A DNA stretch of 64,000 bases. It comes from an uncultured Chromatiaceae bacterium. GTDB taxonomy: Bacteria > Pseudomonadota > Gammaproteobacteria > Enterobacterales > Alteromonadaceae. The notes beneath the pieces were generated by a model. The model was given only the letters and a program-made list of their open reading frames with translations, did not search any database and was not told the DNA's origin. Location of the stretch: positions 1 through 64,000 of the forward strand of contig CALJUX010000049.1 of assembly GCA_937978655.1 (NCBI GenBank), given 5' to 3'. Of this stretch, positions 56,397 through 64,000 are shown in pieces (the stretch's first letter is position 1; each line of letters opens with the position of its first letter). A program made the position numbers and the translations under genes.

Positions 56397-57629
56397 TTAA
56401 TCAAACCCGACCATCGCCCCTTTCGGGATCACCACCACGCCATCCGGCGATACATGGAAGCGTTGTCTGTCTAACACCGGATCTTCGCCGATCACAGTGC
56501 CTGGCGCAATCTTGACGTCTTTGTCGATGATGGCGCGGCGGATGCGGCAGCCCCGGCCGATGTCGTTATTGCCCATCAGCACACTCTTTTCCACATAAGC
56601 ATGACTGTGTACATGCACGTTATAACCGAGGATGGAGTGATAAACGATAGCGCCGCTGACGATACAGCCCGCCGCCACCATAGAACTAATCGCCTGACCG
56701 GTGCGGTTGGCCTCGTCATGGACAAATTTCGCCGGCGGCACTGGCGGTGTATAACTGCGCATTGGCCAGTATTTGTTGTACAGGTCAATCGGCGGTACCA
56801 CCGAAATCAAATCCATATTGGCTTCATAATAAGAATCAATGGTACCGACATCGCGCCAATAGCCGCGCACTTCTTCTTTTTCACCGCGGATGCGGTTGCT
56901 GGAAAAATCGTAAACATAAACATCGCCACCCGGGAACAGCTTCGGGATGATGTTATGGCCAAAATCGTGTTTGGAATCGGCTTGCGCCGCATCTTCTTCC
57001 AGCACTTCAACCAGCGTTTTGGCTTCAAAGATATAGTTGCCCATCGAGGCCAGCACATAATCTGGCCGGCCCGGAATGGTTTTCGGATTGGACTTGGGCT
57101 TTTCTTCAAAACCAATCATCCGGCCATCAGCGTCCACTTCAATGACACCAAATTCGTGCGCATCGGCGATCGGCACCGGAATCGCGGCCACTGTCAGTTT
57201 GGCCTGATGCTGACGATGGAATTCCAGCATCTGGCGCACGTCCATTTTGTAGATATGGTCGCCGCCAAACACACAAACATGCTCGGGGTCTAAGCCTGAG
57301 ATTAAATGCAAATTCTGATACACCGCATCGGCGGTACCCAGATACCAGTGTTTACCGGTTTGCATCTGCGCCGGAATGGGGTCGATAAACCGGCTGGTTA
57401 AGCCGGTCACCCGCCAGGCCCGGCTGAGATGTTTCATCAGGGAGTGCGATTTAAATTGGGTAATGACAAATATTTGCAGCAGATCCGAATTGACGAAGTT
57501 GTTCAGCACAAAATCGATAATGCGGTAATTGCCGCCAAAAGGTACTGCGGGTTTGGCCCGGATCCCGGTTAGTGGCGCAAGACGGGTACCTTCGCCCCCA
57601 GCCAGAATCATCGTTAACACACCTGACAT
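56397..57629 (-). CDS. glgC: Glucose-1-phosphate adenylyltransferase
   Basis: A 410-residue enzyme making ADP-glucose, the controlled step of glycogen synthesis. N-terminal nucleotide motif LAGGEGTRLAPLTGIRAKPAVPFGG, YRIIDFVLNN, WYLGTADAVYQN, FGGDHIYKMD, and a left-handed helix domain at the C-terminus. ATG at 57629 follows GGGAG; the 11 codons upstream are rejected. First gene of glgCA. Confidence 0.97.
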   Translation of the reverse strand: MSGVLTMILAGGEGTRLAPLTGIRAKPAVPFGGNYRIIDFVLNNFVNSDLLQIFVITQFKSHSLMKHLSRAWRVTGLTSRFIDPIPAQMQTGKHWYLGTADAVYQNLHLISGLDPEHVCVFGGDHIYKMDVRQMLEFHRQHQAKLTVAAIPVPIADAHEFGVIEVDADGRMIGFEEKPKSNPKTIPGRPDYVLASMGNYIFEAKTLVEVLEEDAAQADSKHDFGHNIIPKLFPGGDVYVYDFSSNRIRGEKEEVRGYWRDVGTIDSYYEANMDLISVVPPIDLYNKYWPMRSYTPPVPPAKFVHDEANRTGQAISSMVAAGCIVSGAIVYHSILGYNVHVHSHAYVEKSVLMGNNDIGRGCRIRRAIIDKDVKIAPGTVIGEDPVLDRQRFHVSPDGVVVIPKGAMVGFD

Positions 57630-57981
57630 ATCAGACTCCCTGTAGATTTCGACAAACTGCACTTGCGTGTTTTACAACCACACTAGCAAGGCCAATACCA
57701 TGATTGGCAGTTACGCCGATAAATCCCTGTAATGTGGGATATACCACTACGGCGTCCGGGCAACTTTATGGCGGCCCGATGGCAACAGTATGACAACGCG
57801 CGCCAATCTGGTGCAAAAAGAAGCCTTTGCACCAATAGCATGCTGTTGCAGCTGTATGACAGCTACTTAACTTGGGAAAGGTGCGCGGGGCAAGTGAAAT
57901 CTGAAAAAATTGTTTTCAGGGACGGCAACATCAGGCCCAAAACCGCAGGCCTGATGGCTGCCATGTTGCCAGATAAAGCGA
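57630..57981. other. 352-base gap between fadH and glgC
   Basis: No gene is supported; a plus-strand frame here runs into fadH antisense and has no family features. The right part should hold the glgC promoter. Two stems after the fadH stop (57929-57956 and 57901-57919) look like fadH termination structures. Confidence 0.5.
57901..57956 (-). terminator. Possible two-stem terminator of fadH
   Basis: On the minus strand a CATCAGGCC/GGCCTGATG stem is followed by CTGAAAA-CAATT-TTTTCAG, which ends in a T run. The order suits termination of fadH, but the T run lies inside the second stem. Confidence 0.5.
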
Positions 57982-60000
57982 TTAAATCCGTGCGGCCAGT
58001 TCGGCGCCCTGCCGAATTGCCCTTTTGGCATCCAGTTCGGCTGCTACAAAGGCCCCGCCGATCAGATGGCTTTGCACACCTTGCGCCGTCAGTTCATCAT
58101 GTAATGTACGCAGGCTCTCCTGGCCGGCACAGATCACCACATGATCAACGTCGAGGCAGCGTTGTTGCCCGTCGAGTTCTATCCAGAGGCCGTCGTCATC
58201 CACGCGCAGATACTGCACACCGGCGATCATCTCAACAGCCTTTTTCTTCAGGGAACTGCGATGGATCCAGCCAGTGGTTTTGCCAAGTCCGGCGCCCACT
58301 TTGCTGGTTTTGCGCTGCAGCAGGTAAATCTTCCGTGCTGCTGGCGGGCTGATCTCAGCCGGTAACAAAGCGCCGCGGCTCTGGTAGCCGGCGTCTATCC
58401 CCCAGTCTTTTAACCAGGCTTCCGGCTGCAGGGTCAGCGAATGTGGCTCGGTCAGATATTCGGCGATGTCAAAACCGATGCCACCGGCGCCAATCACTGC
58501 CACGGTCGCGCCGACCGGCTTGTGGTCACGCAGCACGTCAAGATAACTCAGCACTTTTGCATGCCCGCTGCCGGGAATTTCTAAGGTGCGCGGTTGAATA
58601 CCACTGGCGATGACAATTTCATCAAAACCGCCGCTGGCAAGGCTTTGCGCTGTCTGCAAACTGCCAAGGCGCAGTGTCACGGCGTGATGCTTCAGCATCT
58701 GGCCGAAATAACGCAGGGTTTCATGAAACTCTTCTTTGCCGGGCACTTGTTTGGCGTAATTAAACTGGCCGCCTATCTGGTCGTCTTTATCAAACAACGT
58801 GACCTGATGACCGCGCTGTGCGGCATAGACTGAAAACGCCAGTCCGGCCGGACCGGCGCCAACGACAGCGATTTTCTTCGGCGTGGCCGCTGGCGTGAAA
58901 TTCAGTTCAGTTTCATAACAAGCGCGGGGGTTGACCAGACAGGTGGCGCGCTTTTTCTGGAAAATATGATCAAGACAAGCCTGATTACAGGCAATACAGG
59001 TATTAATCAGTTCGGCCTGGCCGGCGGCGGCTTTGTTAACAAATTCCGGGTCGGCCAGAAATGGCCTTGCCATACAAATCAGGTCCGCTTCGCCTTTGGC
59101 CAGAATGTCTTCGCCCACTTCCGGTGTGTTGATCCGGTTCGTCGCGACCACCGGAATGCCGACCTGCTGCTTGATTTTTGCGGTGATCCAACGAAACGCT
59201 GCGCGCGGCACCATAGTGCCAATGGTCGGTACCCGGGCTTCGTGCCAGCCAATACCGGTATTAATTAAGGTTGCGCCGGCATCCTGTACCGCTTTGGCCA
59301 GTTCGACGACTTCGTCATAACTGTTGCCGTCTTCAACTAAATCCAGCATCGACAGCCGGTAAATGATGATGAAGTTGCTGCCACATTTTGCCCGCACCGC
59401 ACGAATGGTTTCCAGCGCCAGCCGGCATCGGTTGGCAAAGCTGCCGCCCCACTCATCTTGCCGCTGGTTAGTGCGCTGACAGATAAACTGATTAATCAGG
59501 TAGCCTTCTGAGCCCATAATTTCCACGCCGTCATAACCGGCTTTTTGTGCCAGGGCGGCTGAGGTGGCAAAATCTTTAATCGTCGCGCGCACCTGGCGGG
59601 ACGACATCGCCGCCGGTTTAAATGGCGTAATGGGTGACTGGATGGCACTGGGCGCCTGATTCAGCGGATGGTAGCCGTAGCGGCCGGCGTGCAGCAACTG
59701 CAGGCAGATTTTCGCGCCATATGGGTGCACGGCATCGGTCAGCAGACGGTGCTTGCCGGTTTGCCAGAACCAGCTGAGCTGGCTGCCAAACGGCACCAGC
59801 GAACCGCGCAGATTCGGACTGATCCCGCCGGTGATGATAAGGCCAACGCCGCCTTTGGCCCGTTCGGCGTAAAAAGCGGCCAATTTGCTGAAACCGTGTT
59901 TTTCTTCTTCGAGTCCGGTGTGCATACTGCCCATAATCACGCGGTTTTTCAGGCGGGTAAAGCCTAAGTCAAGCGCTGACAAAAGATGTGGATAAGACAC
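57982..60000 (-). CDS. fadH: NADPH-dependent 2,4-dienoyl-CoA reductase
   Basis: A 672-residue flavoenzyme for oxidation of unsaturated fatty acids. Residues 1-330 form the FMN TIM barrel (LKNRVIMGSMHTGLEE, AGYDGVEIMGSEGYLINQFI), followed by the 4Fe-4S cysteines (CIACNQACLDHIF, ATCLVNPRACYE), an FAD domain (VVGAGPAGLAFSVYAAQRGHQ) and an NADPH domain (VAVIGAGGIGFDIAEYL). Complete and in the usual order. Confidence 0.96.
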   Translation of the reverse strand: MSYPHLLSALDLGFTRLKNRVIMGSMHTGLEEEKHGFSKLAAFYAERAKGGVGLIITGGISPNLRGSLVPFGSQLSWFWQTGKHRLLTDAVHPYGAKICLQLLHAGRYGYHPLNQAPSAIQSPITPFKPAAMSSRQVRATIKDFATSAALAQKAGYDGVEIMGSEGYLINQFICQRTNQRQDEWGGSFANRCRLALETIRAVRAKCGSNFIIIYRLSMLDLVEDGNSYDEVVELAKAVQDAGATLINTGIGWHEARVPTIGTMVPRAAFRWITAKIKQQVGIPVVATNRINTPEVGEDILAKGEADLICMARPFLADPEFVNKAAAGQAELINTCIACNQACLDHIFQKKRATCLVNPRACYETELNFTPAATPKKIAVVGAGPAGLAFSVYAAQRGHQVTLFDKDDQIGGQFNYAKQVPGKEEFHETLRYFGQMLKHHAVTLRLGSLQTAQSLASGGFDEIVIASGIQPRTLEIPGSGHAKVLSYLDVLRDHKPVGATVAVIGAGGIGFDIAEYLTEPHSLTLQPEAWLKDWGIDAGYQSRGALLPAEISPPAARKIYLLQRKTSKVGAGLGKTTGWIHRSSLKKKAVEMIAGVQYLRVDDDGLWIELDGQQRCLDVDHVVICAGQESLRTLHDELTAQGVQSHLIGGAFVAAELDAKRAIRQGAELAARI

Positions 60001-60181
60001 TTTGACCTCTCTGGTCGTACCTGTTGAGTGAGCGGAATGTAGCTGCTTTTTTTCGTGCTGACAAGCGGCACACAGCCGTGAAGCCGGTGCTTTGCGAATA
60101 ATTTCTTACAAATTGCCGTCGAACACTGACGTTGAATTCGTTATCTTAGCGATAAGTCTGAATGTAACGTAGGTTAGCTGA

Positions 60182-62059
60182 ATGTCCGAACATCAACCTG
60201 GTTTTATCCGTCGTCTGCTGCGCGCTGTGTGGCAGGGGTTCCGGTTTGTCCGCAATTTTGTGCTGAATTTTGTGTTTGCGCTGTTATTGATAGGCGTCGT
60301 TGTGGTGCTGTTTAAAGAAGAAGAACAGGTGGAAGTGGCCGCCAAAACAGCGTTAGTACTGAATCTTAAAGGCGATTTAGTCGAAGAAAAACAATGGGTT
60401 GACCCAGTCGAAACTGCCATCAATGAGTCTACAGGTGCCGCAGAAGACCGGCCTGAGATCCTGGTGCGGGATTTGGTCAAAGTCATTGATGAAGCCACGC
60501 AGGATCAGCGGGTTCAGGTTATCGTTTTGGCACTATCTGATATGGGGTCGGCCTCACTGGACAAGCTGCAGCAAGTCGGTGCGGCGGTGGAGAAGTTTAA
60601 ATCCAGTGGCAAAAAAGTGTACGCGACCGGCGCTTATTACAGTCAAAACCAATATTTTCTTGCCAGTTATGCCGACAGCATCAACCTCAACCCAATGGGC
60701 GCAGTGATCCTGGAAGGCTACGGTGCTTATCCGATGTATTACAAAGCCGCATTAGAAAAACTGCAGGTATCGACCCATGTGTTTAAGGTCGGCACCTACA
60801 AATCAGCGGTTGAACCTTTTACCCGCAATGATATGTCCGCTGAGGCAAAAGAAGCTAACAGCGCCTGGCTGACGGAACTGTGGCAAAACTACAAGCAGCA
60901 AGTGGCTGCGCGTCGGGGTTTTGCGGTGGATAATTTTGATGAAACCTTTGCCCGGTTATTCGAGCGCGTCAATGCAGCGAACGGCGATATCACGCAGTAT
61001 GCGTTAGATGCCAAGCTGGTCGACAGCATTAAAACCCGGGAAGAGTTCCGTCAGGACATCATTGCTCTGGTTGGCGAAGACAAAGAGCAGCATACTTTTA
61101 ATCAGGTCAGTTTTGAGGATTATCAAAGCCTGGTGATCCCGCCGTTTCCGGTCAACAATCCGCTGACGGACAAAGTCGCGCTGGTGGTGGCACGTGGTTC
61201 CATTGTGGATGGCAATGTCAAAGCCGGTATGATTGGCGGCGAAAGCACGTCTAAATTGCTGCGCACCGCGCGTTATGATGACAAAGTCAAAGCCGTGGTG
61301 TTGCGGATCGACAGTGGCGGCGGCAGCGCCTTTGCCTCTGAACAGATAGCGCAAGAGATCCGGCTGTTAAAAGCCGCCGGCAAACCGGTGATTGCATCGA
61401 TGGGCGCCGTAGCAGCATCTGGCGGTTATTGGATCGCCGCGCCGGCAGATCAAATTTTTGCCGCCCCAACCACTATCACCGGCTCCATCGGCATTTTCGC
61501 CCTGTTCCATACCGCAGAAAAGGCGATGAGCACTATCGGCCTCAATGTTGACGGCGTCGGCACCACCGAGCTGGCCGGATTCTCTTCAGGTCTGCCGTTA
61601 TTCAAAGGTCTGCCGGCGGATGCAGAACGACTGCTGCAGCGCAGTATTGAAAATGGTTATGACGATTTTATCAGCCATGTCAGCAGCAGCCGTGGTATCG
61701 AAAAAAGCCAGGTGGACCAGATAGCCCAAGGCCGGGTCTGGACGGGCCAAAAGGCACTGGAGCTGGGTCTGGTTGATAAACTCGGAACTTTAGATGACGC
61801 CGTTGCGGCAGCGGCTGCCCTTGCCAGCCTGAAACATTTTGATCTGCAGCTGATTGAACAGGAACTGACGGAACAGGAACAACTGATGGCGCAATTATTT
61901 GGCAGTGCCAAAGCCTGGGGCTTGTTGCCACAAAGCGTGGTCAGTGTCAGCCCGGTGAAAAAGCTGTTGCAGCAACTGGATCAGGAACTACAGGTACTCA
62001 ATCAGTTTAATGACCCAAATGGCATCTATTCGGTGTGTTTTGCCTGTCAGGTACAGTGA
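60182..62059 (+). CDS. sppA: Signal peptide peptidase SppA, 67K type
   Basis: A 625-residue inner-membrane serine/lysine protease that degrades cleaved signal peptides. One N-terminal membrane segment (about 20-42), then two repeated S49 domains. The catalytic lysine is in VGTYKSAVEPFTRNDMS in the first half and the serine in GAVAASGGYWIAAPADQIFA in the second. Full double-length form as in E. coli. Confidence 0.96.
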   Translation: MSEHQPGFIRRLLRAVWQGFRFVRNFVLNFVFALLLIGVVVVLFKEEEQVEVAAKTALVLNLKGDLVEEKQWVDPVETAINESTGAAEDRPEILVRDLVKVIDEATQDQRVQVIVLALSDMGSASLDKLQQVGAAVEKFKSSGKKVYATGAYYSQNQYFLASYADSINLNPMGAVILEGYGAYPMYYKAALEKLQVSTHVFKVGTYKSAVEPFTRNDMSAEAKEANSAWLTELWQNYKQQVAARRGFAVDNFDETFARLFERVNAANGDITQYALDAKLVDSIKTREEFRQDIIALVGEDKEQHTFNQVSFEDYQSLVIPPFPVNNPLTDKVALVVARGSIVDGNVKAGMIGGESTSKLLRTARYDDKVKAVVLRIDSGGGSAFASEQIAQEIRLLKAAGKPVIASMGAVAASGGYWIAAPADQIFAAPTTITGSIGIFALFHTAEKAMSTIGLNVDGVGTTELAGFSSGLPLFKGLPADAERLLQRSIENGYDDFISHVSSSRGIEKSQVDQIAQGRVWTGQKALELGLVDKLGTLDDAVAAAAALASLKHFDLQLIEQELTEQEQLMAQLFGSAKAWGLLPQSVVSVSPVKKLLQQLDQELQVLNQFNDPNGIYSVCFACQVQ

Positions 62060-62070
62060 TATTGTGGACG

Positions 62071-62093
62071 AAAGCCGGCAATGCCGGCTTTTT
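62071..62093 (+). terminator. Intrinsic terminator of sppA
   Basis: AAAGCCGGC-AAT-GCCGGCTTTTT, 12 bases after the sppA stop. Confidence 0.85.
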
Positions 62094-62137
62094 AAGCGCT
62101 GCTGGAACTGGGCTAGATCCTAGCGGAGTCTGAAAGC

Positions 62138-62167
62138 AAAAACCCCGCACTGCTGCGGGGTTTTTTA
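62138..62167. terminator. Intrinsic terminator of tRNA-Ser (bidirectional)
   Basis: AACCCCGCA-CTGC-TGCGGGGTT flanked by A and T runs. Read on the minus strand it lies directly after the tRNA gene. Confidence 0.85.
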
Positions 62168-62171
62168 TATT

Positions 62172-62262
62172 TGGCGGAGAGAAAGAGATTCGAACTCTTG
62201 AAGGGCTACTAACCCTCGCCGGTTTTCAAGACCGGTGCATTAAACCACTCTGCCATCTCTCC
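62172..62262 (-). tRNA. tRNA-Ser(UGA)
   Basis: A 91-base class II tRNA with the CCA end encoded. The acceptor stem GGAGAGA pairs with TCTCTCC; the anticodon arm is CCGGT-CTTGAAA-ACCGG, giving anticodon TGA; a long variable arm follows and the T-loop is TTCGAAT. It reads UCA and, by wobble, other UCN serine codons. Confidence 0.96.
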
Positions 62263-62271
62263 GTGGCGGTT

Positions 62272-62299
62272 ATATTAATCAAGTGCCGGACAAATTCAA
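62272..62299 (-). promoter_or_regulatory. sigma70 promoter of tRNA-Ser
   Basis: On the minus strand TTGAAT, a 16-base spacer and TAATAT; the -10 box ends nine bases before the mature tRNA. Confidence 0.6.
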
Positions 62300-62476
62300 A
62301 GTTTTTTTTATCGGTTTAACGCATTGAATTCACTGAAAGAATAAATTTTATGCAGACTGTTTAATTTTTGACTTTGATTCGGGGCGACTGGGTGCTTTTT
62401 ACCGCGAAACGGCGTTCTGCCGATAGCGGGATAAATTCAGATTGGGTATAGTCTTACTGTCATTCAAGGAGAGTTT

Positions 62477-63142
62477 ATGCAATATCAACCGTCTCAGGTT
62501 CTGTCACACCATGACAGTGCCGCAATTAACAAAGTTCTGCGCAACACTTATCTGTTGCTGGCGATGACGCTGACTGGCAGTGCTGTCGCCGCGGGCATTT
62601 CAATGGCACTGGAACTGAGTGCAATGGCTGGGCTCGGCCTGTCACTGCTGGCTTTTGCGCTGGTGTTTGTTGTGATGAAAACTGCCGATAAAGCGTCTGG
62701 TATTGCCTGGGTATTTGCGTTTACCGCAGTGATGGGCGCTTCGATCGGTCCGATGCTGAACCGCTATGCCGCCCTGCCCAACGGTCCAGAATTGATCATG
62801 CAGGCGTTTGGTGCGACCGCATTGATTTTCTTTAGTTTGTCGGCCTACACCCTGACCAGCAAAAAAGATTTCTCTTTCATGGGGAATTTTCTGTTTGTCG
62901 GTTTGGTGCTGGTATTCATCGCTGCCATTGCTAATCTGTTTTTTCAGGTTCCGGCGCTGCACCTTGCGATTAATGCCGTGGTTGTACTGATTATGTCCGG
63001 ACTGATTTTGTTCGACACCAGCCGCATTATCCATGGCGGTGAAACCAATTATATCCGTGCGACCGTTGGTCTTTATCTGAACATTTTTAATTTGTTCACC
63101 GCGTTACTGCAGCTGCTTGGTGTTTTTGGCAGCGACGACTGA
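62477..63142 (+). CDS. YccA-like Bax inhibitor-1 family membrane protein
   Basis: A 221-residue inner-membrane protein with seven hydrophobic segments and the BI-1 signature FDTSRIIHGGETNYIRATVGLYLNIFNLFTALLQL at the end. E. coli YccA modulates FtsH proteolysis; the same role is plausible. A good AAGGAGAG precedes the ATG. Confidence 0.92.
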   Translation: MQYQPSQVLSHHDSAAINKVLRNTYLLLAMTLTGSAVAAGISMALELSAMAGLGLSLLAFALVFVVMKTADKASGIAWVFAFTAVMGASIGPMLNRYAALPNGPELIMQAFGATALIFFSLSAYTLTSKKDFSFMGNFLFVGLVLVFIAAIANLFFQVPALHLAINAVVVLIMSGLILFDTSRIIHGGETNYIRATVGLYLNIFNLFTALLQLLGVFGSDD

Positions 63143-63170
63143 CGACAAGCGTCGGAGGATCCTCTAAAAT

Positions 63171-63193
63171 GCCCCACTTTCGGGGCTTTTTTA
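63171..63193 (+). terminator. Intrinsic terminator of the yccA-like gene
   Basis: GCCCC-ACTTTC-GGGGC followed by six T residues, 28 bases after the stop and just before tusD. Confidence 0.82.
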
Positions 63194-63202
63194 TTTGAGC
63201 AT

Positions 63203-63553
63203 ATGGCCAGCTTCGTGTTGTATATCCAGTCAGATTGTTACGCCAGCCCGGTGCTGGATGATGTCATGCGCTTCGCTGGTGCAGCCATAGCGTCGGGGCA
63301 TCAGATTGAGCATGTGTTTTTTTACCAGCAGGCGGTGCAGGCCATTTGTGCCGATATCGATTTGCCGGGTGATGAACCGGACCTGGTTGGGCGGTTGGTT
63401 AGTTTTGCTCAGCACCATAATATCCCGTTGTTATATTGTGCGACGGCTGCGGAGAAACGTGGATTTAGCCACGCCCGAGCTGGTTTTACCCTGGCAGGTC
63501 TGGCTGAATTTGGCATGCGGCTGGAAAACGCCGATCGACTGGTGCAATTCTGA
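63203..63553 (+). CDS. tusD: Sulfur relay subunit TusD
   Basis: A 116-residue DsrE-family protein that passes sulfur towards MnmA for 2-thiouridine in tRNA. The sulfur-carrying cysteine is in IPLLYCATAAEKRG. It is first in tusDCB, and its stop overlaps the tusC start by one base. Confidence 0.94.
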   Translation: MASFVLYIQSDCYASPVLDDVMRFAGAAIASGHQIEHVFFYQQAVQAICADIDLPGDEPDLVGRLVSFAQHHNIPLLYCATAAEKRGFSHARAGFTLAGLAEFGMRLENADRLVQF

Positions 63554-63903
63554 TGACAAATATTCTGCTTATTCAACAATCCAGCGCTTTTGATGGCGCT
63601 GTCGCCCGTGAGGCACAGGATCTGGCGCTGGCATTGGCCGCGACCGAACATCAGGTCACATTGCTGTATCGGGATGCCGCGGTGCTGCAGCTGTTACCTC
63701 TGGCGCAACAGCCGGCAGTCAAAGATTTTACCCTGGCGCAAAAACTGTTTGAGTTGTACGACATTGCCGCCGTGTATGTGTGTCAGCAAAGCCTCAGCCG
63801 GTATCAGCTGAGTGTGCCGCAGCTGCGCATTCCGGTGTTGCTGGCCGCACCGGACGTTCAGCAGCAACTGCTGAGTGACGCCACTGTTGTGCTGGTGCAC
63901 TGA
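63553..63903 (+). CDS. tusC: Sulfur relay subunit TusC
   Basis: A 116-residue DsrF-like protein of the TusBCD complex: NILLIQQSSAFDGAVAREAQDLALA at the start and a hydrophobic end. It overlaps both neighbours by one base, so the three subunits are co-translated. Confidence 0.92.
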   Translation: MTNILLIQQSSAFDGAVAREAQDLALALAATEHQVTLLYRDAAVLQLLPLAQQPAVKDFTLAQKLFELYDIAAVYVCQQSLSRYQLSVPQLRIPVLLAAPDVQQQLLSDATVVLVH

Positions 63904-64000
63904 TGCGTCTGTTTCAGCTGACTCACCCCCAGTACCCGGCTTTACTGGACCTGGCAAGCGCCGGGGATGCGATTTTATTGCGCCAGGACGCCGTCTACCT
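63903..64000 (+). CDS. tusB: Sulfur relay subunit TusB, cut by the window end
   Basis: The first 32 codons of a DsrH-like protein (RLFQLTHPQYPALLDLASAG then DAILLRQDAVY), starting at TGATG with the tusC stop. The pattern of an early helix and then a GDxxLLxQDxV strand matches TusB. The rest lies outside the window. Confidence 0.82.
   Translation, partial: MRLFQLTHPQYPALLDLASAGDAILLRQDAVY

Noticed and set aside
57732..58352. 206-codon plus-strand frame in the glgC-fadH gap
   Set aside because: Two thirds of it are antisense to fadH, and the residues show biased Arg/Pro/Ser content typical of a shadow frame.

Overview
The window is chromosomal DNA of a gammaproteobacterium. Gene content (asnS, ppsA with divergent ppsR, bioA/bioBFCD, tusDCB, fadH, htpX, a class II DAHP synthase, a tandem MoxR/DUF58/transglutaminase operon) and a GC content somewhat above 50% fit the Alteromonadales/Chromatiaceae group, perhaps Rheinheimera-like. 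The genus is an inference from gene style, not from a marker gene. About 50 protein genes, one tRNA-Ser(UGA), several intrinsic terminators and a 117-bp tandem repeat can be supported.

Layout. 1-515: at least four near-identical 117-bp repeats, each with an intrinsic-terminator hairpin. 0.5-6.5 kb: AraC and GlxA-type regulators, a PagL-like lipid A deacylase, two exported proteins of unknown role, an rRNA m5C methyltransferase and a solute-binding protein. 6.5-33.7 kb: a long block devoted almost entirely to peptidoglycan breakdown and use. 33.8-46 kb: a diverged ADP-ribosylglycohydrolase, ppsA/ppsR, a ketopantoate-reductase-like enzyme, DAHP synthase, a low-molecular-weight phosphatase, the MoxR-DUF58-TgpA operon and a SYLF lipoprotein. 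46-52 kb: htpX and the divergent biotin genes with a BirA-like operator. 52.8-64 kb: asnS, a nitroreductase, glgCA, fadH, sppA, tRNA-Ser, a YccA/Bax-inhibitor protein and tusDCB, cut by the window end.

The most interesting part is the 6.5-33.7 kb block. It encodes exported or lipid-anchored hydrolases: a serine hydrolase, an NlpC/P60 endopeptidase, an L,D-transpeptidase-like lipoprotein, DacB, an AmiD-like amidase, the exo-muramidase NamZ (DUF1343) and a membrane-anchored NagZ. It also has an Oar-type TonB receptor, a sodium:solute symporter, a MurNAc/GlcNAc kinase fused to the MurNAc-6-P etherase MurQ, a MurR/RpiR-type regulator, an L-Ala-D/L-Glu epimerase, a D-amino acid transaminase, and a D-glutamate module in which the two halves of mammalian D-glutamate cyclase (DUF1445 and DUF4392) flank pxpB-pxpC with no pxpA. 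A FAD/Fe-S D-lactate dehydrogenase-type enzyme nearby could oxidise the D-lactate that MurQ releases. Together this reads as a PTS-independent route that takes wall fragments apart outside the cytoplasm and feeds both sugars, D-lactate and D-glutamate into central metabolism.

A shared palindrome, GGAAT-W5-ATTC, lies in four intergenic regions of this block: before the serine hydrolase, between the C40 peptidase and L,D-transpeptidase genes, between nagZ and the symporter, and between the RpiR regulator and the amidase. It is the best candidate operator for the regulator and would tie the separate transcription units into one regulon.
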